Of a stretch of DNA of 59,730 nt, positions 1-8,412 are shown one piece after another; the first letter of the stretch is position 1; the number at the start of each line of letters is the position of its first letter. The notes below the pieces were generated by a model. That model was not told the origin of the DNA. It did no database searches and worked only from the letters and a program-made list of their open reading frames with translations. This DNA is from Fonticella tunisiensis (lineage in GTDB: Bacteria; Bacillota; Clostridia; Clostridiales; Caloramatoraceae). The stretch is from assembly GCF_004364155.1 (NCBI RefSeq), contig NZ_SOAZ01000018.1, positions 1 to 59,730 of the forward strand, read 5' to 3'. The position numbers were made by a program, and so were the translations under genes.

Positions 1-287
1 TAGTAATTAAGATGGGCTTAAGGTTAAGTATGGGCTATCTTACCCTATTCAACATGATTTTTCACTAAGTGTTGCATTTAATATTGCAATTTAAGGTTTT
101 TTTGAGGGATATGAAGCTTAAAAGTTTAGCTTAAAATTAGGCCTAGTAGGCGCTAATGAAGTAAAATAACTGTAATTTCAGAGAAAAAATGAAGTTTCTG
201 CGAGTGTTGCTCAATTATGAACCGTCCCCAATTTAATATCTATAGATTTAATAAATAACAAACTGCAGCTTTATTATATTTATATAT
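1..287. other. Intergenic region, no gene seen
   Basis: AT-rich stretch with stops in all frames and no credible reading frame. The only recognisable element is a GAACCGTCCCC-type motif at 213-234, which recurs in the same orientation at 1527-1549 on the other side of the permease gene. The window edge may cut an upstream feature. Confidence 0.5.
213..234 (+). repeat. GAACYGTCCCC direct repeat, copy 1
   Basis: AATTATGAACCGTCCCC followed by AATTT. The matching copy at 1527-1549 reads AATTGTGAACTGTCCCCTAATTT. Together they flank the permease gene in the same orientation. The motif resembles short GTCCCC sequences scattered through Firmicute genomes, some near IS200-like transposases; that link is from memory and uncertain. 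Confidence 0.45.
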
Positions 288-316
288 TTGATTTATATAA
301 GAAATAAAATTAACAT
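288..316 (+). promoter_or_regulatory. Possible sigma-A promoter of the permease gene
   Basis: TTGATT at 288-293 and TAACAT at 311-316 with a 17-bp spacer, about 45 bp upstream of the TTG start at 363. The -10 box is a weak match, and AT-rich sequence yields such hits by chance. Confidence 0.35.
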
Positions 317-362
317 ATAAATTACTGTTGTAATTATACTTTTAATGAAGGAGGTATGTTAA

Positions 363-1448
363 TTGTCACAGAACTTATCTACACAAAATACGATTAAAAA
401 GGATTCACAATATAGATTAATGTATATAATACTTCCTATCGTGTTTATGCTTGTAGCAGTTATAGGTCTCTATTATGTAAAATGGAATCCCTATTATAAC
501 AAGGCATTTGTTGCAGCTTCAAAGCACTCCATTGGAAACTCAATAGTGTCGGGAAATAGTTCGTCAGCACCTGCGCCTTCATGGTCTGCAGCCTGGGGAT
601 ATGCTGTTGCTTATTTTAAGTCCGTATGGAAGGCGGTGGTCTTAGGGCTTCTTCTGGGTTCTCTTATACAGGTGGCGCTGCCAAAGGACTGGATTAAAAA
701 GATTTTTGGCGGAAAAAATTTTGGCAGCACTATAGCTGCTGGAGCGGCGGCACTTCCAGGCATGATGTGCTCTTGCTGTGCAGCACCAGTAGCAGTTGGT
801 CTTAGAAAACGTTCCGCATCAATAAACGCTTCAATGGCATTTTTCCTTGGAAATCCTACGCTAAATCCGGCAACAATAATTTTTATGGGGTTTGTTCTTG
901 GATGGAATTTTGCAGTATTTAGAATAATTATGGGAATTATACTGGTGTTTGGAATATCCTATTTTGCCGGTAAATTCGTTAAAGATGAGGATATGGTACA
1001 GGAATCGCTGCTGTCTTCTAAAGAAGAAATCGATGGAGATGATGATAATCTACTTATACGATGGGCAAAGGCACTTTGGCAGCTCATAATGGATACAATT
1101 CCTGCCTATTTGATAGTTGTAGCTCTTTTAGGAGCCTTTAGGGCATGGTTATTTCCGGCAGTAGATTCTGACTGGGCAAACAATATATTTGCCATTATAT
1201 TATTTTCAATAACTGGAACTTTGTTTGTTATACCAACAGCGGCAGAAATTCCAATTGTTCAAACGCTGATGAGCTTTGGGCTTGGAGGTGGGCCAGCAGC
1301 TACACTTCTTATGACGCTGCCATCGGTCAGCCTTCCATCGCTTATGATAATAAAAAGGGCTTTTCCAAAGCGTGTACTGGTATTTGTGGGCGTGTCAGTG
1401 GCGATAATCGGAATAGTAAGCGGAATAATAGGAATGTTTGTATTTTAA
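363..1448 (+). CDS. Permease of the ArsP/YraQ (DUF318) family
   Basis: Integral membrane protein of 361 aa, PF03773-type permease. Characterised ArsP members export trivalent organoarsenicals; most other members have unknown substrates. A first membrane segment lies at about residues 19-39, followed by a Ser/Ala-rich extracellular loop and two bundles of hydrophobic helices separated by a charged loop near 210-235. The family signature is a conserved Cys cluster, MMCSCC at 134-139 (Cys136, 138, 139), followed by the GNPTLNPAT motif near 163. The start is TTG at 363, supported by AAGGAGGT a few bases upstream; the ATG at 356 is out of frame. It is a single-gene unit ending in a strong terminator. 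No arsR or other arsenic gene is adjacent, so an arsenic role is inference only. Confidence 0.8.
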   Translation: MSQNLSTQNTIKKDSQYRLMYIILPIVFMLVAVIGLYYVKWNPYYNKAFVAASKHSIGNSIVSGNSSSAPAPSWSAAWGYAVAYFKSVWKAVVLGLLLGSLIQVALPKDWIKKIFGGKNFGSTIAAGAAALPGMMCSCCAAPVAVGLRKRSASINASMAFFLGNPTLNPATIIFMGFVLGWNFAVFRIIMGIILVFGISYFAGKFVKDEDMVQESLLSSKEEIDGDDDNLLIRWAKALWQLIMDTIPAYLIVVALLGAFRAWLFPAVDSDWANNIFAIILFSITGTLFVIPTAAEIPIVQTLMSFGLGGGPAATLLMTLPSVSLPSLMIIKRAFPKRVLVFVGVSVAIIGIVSGIIGMFVF

Positions 1449-1455
1449 TAAATTT

Positions 1456-1502
1456 AAGAACACCATCTAAAAATTTATATTTGATGGTGTTCTTTGTTTT
1501 TC
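1456..1502 (+). terminator. Intrinsic terminator of the permease gene
   Basis: Perfect 12-bp stem AAGAACACCATC (1456-1467) / GATGGTGTTCTT (1483-1494), followed by a U-rich run. Confidence 0.9.
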
Positions 1503-1526
1503 GGCAAGACCTCTTTATGATGTTTT

Positions 1527-1549
1527 AATTGTGAACTGTCCCCTAATTT
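1527..1549 (+). repeat. GAACYGTCCCC direct repeat, copy 2
   Basis: Second copy of the motif at 213-234, same orientation, just past the permease terminator. The two copies bracket the gene like scars or ends of a small mobile unit, but no further similarity extends from either. Confidence 0.45.
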
Positions 1550-1738
1550 CCTATTGTTTATTAATTTATAATATTGTATGATAATATTGATTTCTAAATA
1601 TTTTACAAAATATCTCTTGTTCATATAGTTAATTGATAGTCCAAATTTATTTATTGACGTTTGGGAGCGGCTGATGGCACTATGGACTATTAGAGAAATA
1701 ATATAAGTTTTGTAAAATTTAGTAATAGGAGGTTTTGT

Positions 1739-2695
1739 ATGAGTAGGTTAGTTTGTGGAGTTGATTTGGGAGGGACAAAAATCAGCACAGGCATTGTAAC
1801 TGAGGATGGAAAGGTTTTAAACAGTGTAAAGATTCCAACTTTAGCACAGGAAGGCCCCGACGCTGTTATTGGCAGAATTGTTAAAAGCATTGAGGACGTC
1901 CTTGCCATGTCAAATTTAAAGGTATCTGATTTATATGGAATTGGAATTGGCTCTCCAGGGCCCCTCGATGCAGATAAGGGTGTGATCATGGGAGCAGTAA
2001 ACTTGCCTGGATGGGATTACATACCATTAGTTGACAGAATAAAGGAAAAGTTAAACATAGACAATGTTAAGCTTGACAATGATGCAAATGCAGCGGCTTA
2101 CGGAGAATACCTGTTTGGAGTAGGAAAGGGCATCAGGAATTTCCTTTATATAACCATAAGCACAGGTATAGGTGGAGGAGTTGTAACTGATGGGAAAATA
2201 CTCCATGGTGCTAATTCAAATGCTGCTGAGATTGGGCATATAACAATAAATTTTGATGGTCCAAAATGCAACTGTGGAAACTACGGATGTTTTGAAGCAT
2301 ATGCATCAGGAACTGGCCTTGCAAGGCTGGCAAATGAAGAAGTTAACAAAGGCGCGGAATCTATGATGAAGGAACTTGCAGGGGATGGACCTATTAAGGC
2401 AGAGCATGTATTTGAATCTGCAAGAAAGGGAGATGCATTAGCCTCTAAGCTCATAGATAATGAAGGGTTTTATCTTGGAGTTGGCCTTGCAAACTTAATG
2501 AATCTGTATAATCCAGAGCTTATAGCAATAGGAGGCGGAGTGTCCAAACAATTGGATATGTTTTATGATAAGATGATGGAAACGGCAAAGAAAAAGGCTT
2601 TAAGGCCAACCTTTGAAATATGCAAGGTAGTTCCAGCAGAGCTTGGAGATAATATTGGAGTTTTAGGTGCTGCTGCGATAGCATTTAATCTATAA
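1739..2695 (+). CDS. glcK: ROK-family glucokinase
   Basis: Cytoplasmic kinase of 318 aa, expected to phosphorylate glucose to glucose-6-phosphate with ATP. The N-terminal phosphate-binding motif GVDLGGTK is at 7-14. The substrate/catalytic segment LDNDANAAAYGE lies near 112-123. The ROK zinc site is formed by EIGH (164-167) and CNCGNYGCFE (177-186). Length is typical of the Gram-positive glucokinase branch rather than of the ROK repressors, which carry an N-terminal winged helix that is absent here. ATG at 1739 is preceded by AGGAGG at good spacing. Single-gene unit. It would feed free glucose, for example from glycogen or maltodextrin breakdown, into glycolysis beside the PTS glucose route encoded at 19.6 kb. 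Confidence 0.92.
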   Translation: MSRLVCGVDLGGTKISTGIVTEDGKVLNSVKIPTLAQEGPDAVIGRIVKSIEDVLAMSNLKVSDLYGIGIGSPGPLDADKGVIMGAVNLPGWDYIPLVDRIKEKLNIDNVKLDNDANAAAYGEYLFGVGKGIRNFLYITISTGIGGGVVTDGKILHGANSNAAEIGHITINFDGPKCNCGNYGCFEAYASGTGLARLANEEVNKGAESMMKELAGDGPIKAEHVFESARKGDALASKLIDNEGFYLGVGLANLMNLYNPELIAIGGGVSKQLDMFYDKMMETAKKKALRPTFEICKVVPAELGDNIGVLGAAAIAFNL

Positions 2696-2700
2696 AGACC

Positions 2701-2733
2701 AAGGAGGCTGTCTAAAGGCAGTCTCTTTTTATA
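2701..2733 (+). terminator. Terminator after glcK
   Basis: Stem GAGGCTG / CAGTCTC (one G-U pair) around a short loop, followed by TTTTTATAT. Confidence 0.75.
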
Positions 2734-2935
2734 TATCACCATTCTGGATAATTATATGTATATAAATTTTTTAATAGGAAATAAGCGTACAGGCCAATTT
2801 TAATTCGAAATCTCATAGTATAAACTTTTAAAAAAATTTGTATTTTACTTGAAATATAATTTAAAAGAACTTAAAATTAAATCGTAAGTTGGCATTTATT
2901 GCTGAAAAATATAATAAATTGTAATGGGGTGTACT

Positions 2936-3997
2936 ATGAGATTGGTAAGCTTGAATAAAGTCAATCCAGGGGATGTTTTAGCCCAGAGTTTATTAGGGGT
3001 TGACGGTACGATACTCCTTAGAGAAGGTGTTACTTTAACTGAAAGATATATAAAAAAGCTTATGGAACTTGAAATAGAATATATTTATATCAAGGATGAC
3101 AGACTGGATGACATAAAATCCCTTGATCCGGAATTTTTAAAAATAAAGATTGCGGCGACAAAATCCCTTTCAAAGGTGTTTTCAAGGCTTCAGTATAATG
3201 ATAAGTCATCAATAAAAGATGTCATGGCAACGATTGCCGATATAGTAGAATATCTAATAGATAACAAAGAGATAAATTCCACATACCTGCTGGAACTTAA
3301 AACCTTTGATAATTATACCTATGTTCATTCCCTGAATACCAGCGTGCTGGCACTTTTTTTCGGAGTGCAGCTTTCATATTCAAAATCCATGCTGATTGAC
3401 CTCGGTGCTGGTGCACTTCTTCATGATATTGGGAAAACTAAGGTTCCCATTGAAATACTTAATAAAAGAGGAAAGCTTACGAAAAACGAATACGATATAA
3501 TGAAAACCCATCCTGAAAGAGGATATGAGATAGTTAAAAATGTTGATTACATAGGTGAAAGGGGTAAACTAATAGTGCTTGAGCATCACGAAAGAGTAGA
3601 TGGCAGAGGATATCCCTTTGGGATTAAGGGGGATGAGATATCAAAATTCGGTAAAATAGCCTGTATAAGCGATGTTTATGACGCAATAGTAAGTGACAGG
3701 GTGTACAGAAATGGCCTTGCTGCAAACGAAGCCTATGAATTTATTTTAGGAGGTGCCGGAAGCTTTTTTGATTTTGAACTTGTAAACATATTCAAGCAGA
3801 ACTTTTCTATATATCCCCTTGGAGCATGTGTAAGGCTCTCAAATGGGCTTGAAGGATTTGTTGTGGGACATAATAAGGGATTTCCAGACAGGCCAGTTGT
3901 TAGAATAATATATGATGAAGGCAATAATAGTATAACTCCTGTTGAAATCAATCTGATTCAAAAACTTGATGTGTGTATAGAGAAAATAATTATATAA
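2936..3997 (+). CDS. HD-GYP domain cyclic-di-GMP phosphodiesterase
   Basis: Protein of 353 aa. The N-terminal region (about 1-110) is the small domain often found before HD-GYP domains. The HD-GYP domain follows: HDIGK at about 163-167 and HHERVDGRGYP at about 217-227, so both the metal-binding HD and the GYP signature are intact. Members hydrolyse c-di-GMP to pGpG or GMP. No membrane segment or receiver domain is visible, so it is probably soluble. I chose ATG 2936 (MRLVSLNKV) rather than the upstream in-frame ATG at 2924 because GGGGTG precedes it and family members usually begin with a similar MRLV sequence. The signal it responds to cannot be told from sequence. Confidence 0.88.
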   Translation: MRLVSLNKVNPGDVLAQSLLGVDGTILLREGVTLTERYIKKLMELEIEYIYIKDDRLDDIKSLDPEFLKIKIAATKSLSKVFSRLQYNDKSSIKDVMATIADIVEYLIDNKEINSTYLLELKTFDNYTYVHSLNTSVLALFFGVQLSYSKSMLIDLGAGALLHDIGKTKVPIEILNKRGKLTKNEYDIMKTHPERGYEIVKNVDYIGERGKLIVLEHHERVDGRGYPFGIKGDEISKFGKIACISDVYDAIVSDRVYRNGLAANEAYEFILGGAGSFFDFELVNIFKQNFSIYPLGACVRLSNGLEGFVVGHNKGFPDRPVVRIIYDEGNNSITPVEINLIQKLDVCIEKIII

Positions 3998-3998
3998 T

Positions 3999-4033
3999 AA
4001 TCTCCCCATTTCGTCAGACAGGGGAGATATTTA
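3999..4033. terminator. Bidirectional terminator between convergent genes
   Basis: Stem ATCTCCCC (4000-4007) / GGGGAGAT (4021-4028) between the HD-GYP gene on plus and the DUF3842 gene on minus. Confidence 0.8.
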
Positions 4034-4450
4034 ATGTGTGAGCTTTTTCTTAAGCTCAAGAATTATCTCCTGTATAAAATCGTTTATTTGCATATGCTGT
4101 ACTCCAGGTATGTAAAGACCATGTTTGCTTATGGGAATTAAATATTTAATGCAGTCAGCGTTAAACACTGCTTCAGCTATTGAAGGTGTAAGTTCTCCAA
4201 GCATACTGTTAGGGCATATTATCCCAATGGGGCCTATAATGCAATGGAATTTTACGTTTTTGCAGCAAAAACATATGGCGCTCTCGCCACTTGCACCGTC
4301 GTTTGCTCCTGCCTTTACCATGCTGGCAGTGGCATATGCATTTGTACCAAGGGCAAATATTTCAACTGTGTTTCCAAGTTCTCTTCTTATCTTTTCGATT
4401 ATCGTTTTTCCAAGTCCTCCACCCTGACCATCAATGACAGCAATCTTCAT
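4031..4450 (-). CDS. DUF3842 family protein
   Basis: Small soluble protein of 139 aa, recognisable as DUF3842, a family common in Clostridia with no known function. It begins with MKIAVIDGQGGGLGK, a glycine-rich loop resembling a nucleotide-binding P-loop or Rossmann turn. A cluster of four cysteines and a histidine (ICFCCKNVKFHC, about residues 84-95) could bind a metal. Start ATG at 4450 follows a GGTAGC-like weak RBS. Monocistronic, convergent with the HD-GYP gene. Confidence 0.8.
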   Translation of the reverse strand: MKIAVIDGQGGGLGKTIIEKIRRELGNTVEIFALGTNAYATASMVKAGANDGASGESAICFCCKNVKFHCIIGPIGIICPNSMLGELTPSIAEAVFNADCIKYLIPISKHGLYIPGVQHMQINDFIQEIILELKKKLTH

Positions 4451-4616
4451 AGCTACCTCCGAACGTATATTATATGCTACAAATATATTATATGGGTAGA
4501 TGATATAAAAATCAAAAAATTTTCAAATTGGTTATGATTGAATATGTTATAATTGTTTTAGCATTTAGAAACTATTAAATGCCGCTTGAAAAAATATATT
4601 ATATTCTTATATATAC

Positions 4617-4706
4617 GTGTTGCGCCAGTTTTATCTTTAAAAAGACGATGTGATGAAAAATATATTTCATTTACAAATACGCTTGTAGATGGAAGTTCTA
4701 GAGCTT
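4617..4706. repeat. Degenerate copy of the palindromic repeat family (locus 1)
   Basis: GCGCCAGTTTTATC, then GATGAAAAATATATTTCATT, then GGAAGTTCTAGAGC occur in the same order as in the other copies (compare the reverse complement of 58130-58222). Strongly diverged, roughly half an element, lying upstream of the lipid kinase gene. Confidence 0.6.
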
Positions 4707-4788
4707 AATGTGGCTGATAAAAGGCGCAGGGAAATATTTGCTATAAGACCAAGGCTGAAGGTTTTAAGCGCTTAAAGGAGGGCTATAT

Positions 4789-5667
4789 ATGTCATTACTC
4801 TTTGTAGTAAATCCAGAAGCAGGCAAGGGCAAAGCTAAGTCCTTAATTCCACTTATAGAGAGAACATGTAGAGAAAACAACGTGGAATATGAAATAAGGC
4901 AGACTTCAGGACCTGGTGATGGAACGCGTATTGCAAAATGGGGGGCTGAAAATGGGTTTAAAAGGATAGTATCCGTTGGAGGAGATGGAACATTAAATGA
5001 GGTTGTAAACGGTATGGCAGGGGGGAGTGCGGCACTTGGGATTATTCCCGGCGGATCTGGAAATGATTTCATAAGGAGTATAGACAGCCATAAACCCCTT
5101 GAAGAGGTTATAGTTGATGTTATTAAGGGAATTCCAGAAAGAGTTGACCTTGGACTTTGCAACGGAAGGTATTTTATAAACGTTGGAAGTGTAGGGTTTG
5201 ATGCAGAAGTGGTTATAAAGACAGAAAGTGCAAAACGTTTTTTCTCGGGAAAGGCCGCCTACGTTGCAGCTTTACTAAATACTATTTTTACTTATAAGGG
5301 AAAGATGATAAGAATTGAGGTTGATGGCAAAGCCATTGAAACAAATACACTTCTAATTGCCATTGCAAATGGCAGGTATTATGGAGGAGGAATGATTCCG
5401 GCGCCTGAAGCTGATATTAAGGATGGATGCTTTGATATATGCCATATAAGAATGGTTTCAAAGCTTAAGATATTTGCCCTCTTTCCAAGGTTTATGAAGG
5501 GAAAACATGGCTCCATAAATGAGGTATCCTTTTATAGAAGCAAAAGGGTTAAGCTAAGTTCCAATGAATCTTTATCCATAAATATCGATGGCGAAATAAT
5601 AAAGGATAATACTGCTGAGTTTGAAATTATCGAAGGGGCAATAAATGTCATATTTCCGAGGAAATGA
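4789..5667 (+). CDS. YegS/DagK-type diacylglycerol (lipid) kinase
   Basis: Soluble lipid kinase of 292 aa in the DAGK catalytic superfamily. It phosphorylates diacylglycerol or a related lipid at the membrane face using ATP. Motifs: VNPEAGKGK at 7-15, the nucleotide-binding GGDGTLNE at 64-71, and PGGSGNDF at 87-94. The C-terminal beta-sandwich with DGCFDICHIR and SLSINIDGE is complete. ATG at 4789 follows AAAGGAGG at good spacing. It is followed after 70 bp by a small membrane protein on the same strand and may be co-transcribed with it. True substrate (diacylglycerol, undecaprenol or other) cannot be decided from sequence. Confidence 0.9.
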   Translation: MSLLFVVNPEAGKGKAKSLIPLIERTCRENNVEYEIRQTSGPGDGTRIAKWGAENGFKRIVSVGGDGTLNEVVNGMAGGSAALGIIPGGSGNDFIRSIDSHKPLEEVIVDVIKGIPERVDLGLCNGRYFINVGSVGFDAEVVIKTESAKRFFSGKAAYVAALLNTIFTYKGKMIRIEVDGKAIETNTLLIAIANGRYYGGGMIPAPEADIKDGCFDICHIRMVSKLKIFALFPRFMKGKHGSINEVSFYRSKRVKLSSNESLSINIDGEIIKDNTAEFEIIEGAINVIFPRK

Positions 5668-5737
5668 AGCAGTGAAAAATTCTAATACTCCTTTCCAACT
5701 CATATAATTTACTGTAATCAATTTTGGGAGGATATTT

Positions 5738-6061
5738 ATGGATAAGATTATTATGGTTGCACTTATAACCGAGGCATTATGGGAGACGTTAAAGATGATA
5801 AAAAGTCCCGGCGGTGTCAACCTGGACAGGATTGGAGTAATGCTGCTGGGAGTACTGGTGGCACTAGTTACAGGTATTGATCTGTTTGAGCTTGCAGGCA
5901 TTACACTCAAGGTTCCCTTCCTTGGCAGTGCCCTTACCGGGCTTTTGATAAGCAGGGGCTCTAATTTTATACATGATATTCTTGGAAGTATGGGTCAGGT
6001 TTATCAGAGCAAGAAAATCGGAAGTTCATCCTATACGGTTTCAAGTAAGAGTAAACAATAA
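5738..6061 (+). CDS. Small membrane protein of unknown function
   Basis: 107 aa, not assigned to a family I recognise. The N-terminus (MDKIIMVALITEALWETLK) is followed by two hydrophobic segments at about 35-55 and 60-80 separated by a short loop. The C-terminus is soluble and Ser/Lys-rich. The size and topology resemble phage-holin-like or anchoring membrane proteins, but there is no lysis gene nearby. ATG at 5738 follows GGGAGG. A hairpin with CCACC/GGTGG at 6073-6091 lies just downstream. Confidence 0.6.
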   Translation: MDKIIMVALITEALWETLKMIKSPGGVNLDRIGVMLLGVLVALVTGIDLFELAGITLKVPFLGSALTGLLISRGSNFIHDILGSMGQVYQSKKIGSSSYTVSSKSKQ

Positions 6062-6171
6062 AAGAATATATATCCACCAATTCGGGGTGGTTTTTAACAT
6101 GGCGGGGAATAATATATTTAGGGTTTCAAATAATATGGGTAACTGATATATTTTACTATGGAGGAATGGAT

Positions 6172-6564
6172 ATGAAACCCTATGGAAGAAGAGGACTTGA
6201 AAGATACCTTTTAAAGGCAGCGCCATATATAGAAAACAGAGGAAGGGCGCTGGGGCTTATAACCAGGGCCGTTATATTATCCAGGAGAAGAAAGTTTCCA
6301 GTGCTTAGAAGCCTGAAAAACCTTACAACTTTGATTCAAATTTTCAGGGATTGGGTAAATGGAGAGTACAAGGATATACCTAAAGCTTCTATACTTGCTA
6401 TTGCAGCGGCAATATTGTACTTTGTTTCCCCTGTGGATATCATACTGGATCTTATACCACTTGGAGGGATTATAGACGATATGGCTGTAATAGCCTTTGT
6501 CATGAATAAAATAAATGAGGATGTTATTAGGTATAGAATGTGGAAGGAGTCAGGTGATAAATAA
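6172..6564 (+). CDS. DUF1232 (YkvA-like) membrane protein
   Basis: 130 aa. The C-terminal half carries the DUF1232 signature: a hydrophobic segment ending in YFVSPVDIILDLIPLGGIIDD, recalled as a short conserved membrane-associated motif in YkvA-like proteins of unknown function. The N-terminal half is basic (RRGLER, SRRRKF). I chose ATG 6172 rather than ATG 6166 because GGAGG (6160-6164) lies 7 nt before it but only 1 nt before the other. Terminator follows. Confidence 0.75.
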   Translation: MKPYGRRGLERYLLKAAPYIENRGRALGLITRAVILSRRRKFPVLRSLKNLTTLIQIFRDWVNGEYKDIPKASILAIAAAILYFVSPVDIILDLIPLGGIIDDMAVIAFVMNKINEDVIRYRMWKESGDK

Positions 6565-6582
6565 TTTCATACTTCACCGATT

Positions 6583-6615
6583 GGAACTCATGTTTTTCAT
6601 GGGTTCTTTTTTTTG
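6583..6615 (+). terminator. Terminator after the DUF1232 gene
   Basis: GAACTCATG / CATGGGTTC stem (one G-U pair) followed by nine T residues. Confidence 0.85.
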
Positions 6616-6763
6616 AGATGGAGCTTGCGTAAGGATTTATAGCTTATTATAGAATAGAAATATTTATGAATGTTGAGTAATATTTTAAAGGAATTTTGTA
6701 TATTTTGTAGAACTTCATTAGGGTATAATATTTGCTGCAATACTTAAACCAGGAGAGATTGTA

Positions 6764-8158
6764 ATGGAACAAAAATTAGAAAAACTCAGTGCAAAGGATC
6801 TAAGAAAAAAGATATATTCAATGATTCTTCCCATAACGGGGGAAAACGTACTTCAAATGCTGGCAGGCTTTGTATCCACATCCATGATTGGATATATACA
6901 GACAATGCCCGTAATTATAGCAGTTGGAGCCCTTGGAATAAGTGCACGTATAACGCAGCTCATATGGGCATTGATCAAGGGAATAACAACAGGAGCCTCT
7001 GTTTTTGTTGCACAGGCCTATGGGGCAAAGGACTACAGGAAACTTAAAAGCGTAATACAGCAGACGCTGCTTTCCACAGTCTTTGTTGTCATACTTCTTC
7101 AGCAGCTTGTTTTCTGGAAAGCACCCATGCTGCTAAGTATATTTAACCCAAAGCCAGAACTTATGGAAAGCGCCGCATCGTATCTTAGGATTGTTTCCTG
7201 GGGGCTTCCCTTCCTTGCAGTAATGCTTATAGTAGGAGGAGTACTTCAGGGTATGGGAAATGCAAAAACCCCTATGGTTATAGCGCTCATAATGAATGGG
7301 AGTAATATAGTTTTTAGCTATATTCTTATATTTGGAAAGTTCGGCGTACCTGCCCTTGGAATAAAGGGAGCTGCAATAGGGCTTATAATTGCTCAGTTTA
7401 CAGGAGCGATGATAGGTCTTTCAGTGCTATTTGGAAAAAATGGGGTGCTTTATTCAATGTTTGGAAAGCAGTTTTTCAGGGTTGATATAAGAGAGGTTTT
7501 ATCCATTTATAGAGTTGGAATGCCCTCTGCCCTTGAATCTATATTTTGGCAGATGGCGTCCATTATACTTACTATGATAATACTTTCCTTTGGAGAGACA
7601 GCCTTTGCCGCCCATCAACTTGGTCTTCAGGCCGAATCCATATCCTATATGCCTGCAATCGGATTTGGAGTTGCAGCAACTGCATTTATAGGTCAGGCCG
7701 TTGGAGCACAGGACAGGGAATTAGGAAAGAGGTGTATGAAGGAGCTTATTATAGGATCGCTTATTATAACCAGTATAAGTGCTTTTATACTTATATTCCT
7801 TCCGGGAGCTGTTATGAGACTTCTTACAAAGGAAGCAGAGGTTATAAAGCTTGGCTCTATTTACTTAATCCTTATGGGGCTTGTGCAGATCCCTCAAAAC
7901 ATTTCCGGGGTATTAAATGGTGCTCTGAGGGGAGCAGGATACACAAGGGTTCCTATGATAGTTGCGGGGGCAGGACTTTGGGGAATCAGAATACCATTTT
8001 CAATAATATTAACGAAATTTTACCACATGAGCATTGTGGCCATATGGTCTGTTATGTGTATAGATCTTGGATTTAGATTTATATTCAGCCTTGTCCTTTA
8101 TAAAACGAGGGATTTATATGGGCACAGGCTGGTATCCGACAAACCGATTGAAGGGTAA
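6764..8158 (+). CDS. MATE family efflux transporter
   Basis: Integral membrane antiporter of 464 aa with about 12 hydrophobic segments in two six-helix repeats, the standard MATE (NorM/DinF-like) architecture. The first repeat begins near LPITGENVLQMLAGFVSTSM and the second near VGMPSALESIFWQMASI. Members export cationic drugs or metabolites using Na+ or H+ gradients; the substrate is not predictable. ATG at 6764 follows AGGAGAG. Monocistronic. The 3' flank contains an unexplained structured stretch that ends in a strong terminator. Confidence 0.9.
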   Translation: MEQKLEKLSAKDLRKKIYSMILPITGENVLQMLAGFVSTSMIGYIQTMPVIIAVGALGISARITQLIWALIKGITTGASVFVAQAYGAKDYRKLKSVIQQTLLSTVFVVILLQQLVFWKAPMLLSIFNPKPELMESAASYLRIVSWGLPFLAVMLIVGGVLQGMGNAKTPMVIALIMNGSNIVFSYILIFGKFGVPALGIKGAAIGLIIAQFTGAMIGLSVLFGKNGVLYSMFGKQFFRVDIREVLSIYRVGMPSALESIFWQMASIILTMIILSFGETAFAAHQLGLQAESISYMPAIGFGVAATAFIGQAVGAQDRELGKRCMKELIIGSLIITSISAFILIFLPGAVMRLLTKEAEVIKLGSIYLILMGLVQIPQNISGVLNGALRGAGYTRVPMIVAGAGLWGIRIPFSIILTKFYHMSIVAIWSVMCIDLGFRFIFSLVLYKTRDLYGHRLVSDKPIEG

Positions 8159-8159
8159 A

Positions 8160-8310
8160 GCGGCATCTACATCAGACTTAGGCGTTGGGGGATGAATTTA
8201 TGAACAAGCTTCATGTAATACTGGGACTTATATAGCCCGGAGACCTTGCGGAGGCTAAATGACCTACGGTGACTTTGGAGTACATTGGATAAACCAATGT
8301 ACTTTTTTCT
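8160..8310 (+). ncRNA. Structured 3' UTR or candidate small RNA
   Basis: About 150 nt between the MATE stop codon and a strong terminator, without a reading frame. It contains hairpin ATGAA-CAAGC-TTCAT near 8200-8214 and CTGGG/CCCGG near 8221-8240, then a GC-richer segment before the terminator. A TTGTCC-17 bp-TTATAT promoter-like pair lies inside the 3' end of the MATE gene (about 8091-8119). It may be only a 3' untranslated region. I could not match it to a known RNA family. Confidence 0.3.
8277..8308 (+). terminator. Strong intrinsic terminator
   Basis: AGTACATTGG / CCAATGTACT stem with a short AT-rich loop and a run of T residues. Confidence 0.9.
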
Positions 8311-8412
8311 TTTGTTATACAATGGTATTATAGTTATAAAGTAACTAAATTTGTATATGATGCATAATATAGATAAATTCCATCTAAAACAATAATATTG
8401 GAGGAAAATATC

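Noticed and set aside
1690-1989. 99-aa minus-strand frame over the start of glcK
   Set aside because: Antisense shadow of a well-supported glucokinase gene; no RBS and no recognisable product.
4125-4537. Two plus-strand frames across the DUF3842 gene
   Set aside because: Antisense to a recognised family; composition typical of shadow frames.
7546-8076. 176-aa plus-strand frame inside the MATE gene
   Set aside because: Frame-shifted shadow rich in Cys, Tyr, Ser and Arg; the MATE product explains the stretch.
8160-8310. 6S RNA or SRP RNA
   Set aside because: Size is near that of 6S RNA, but the closing stem and central bubble could not be recognised and the SRP Alu/S-domain motifs are absent.
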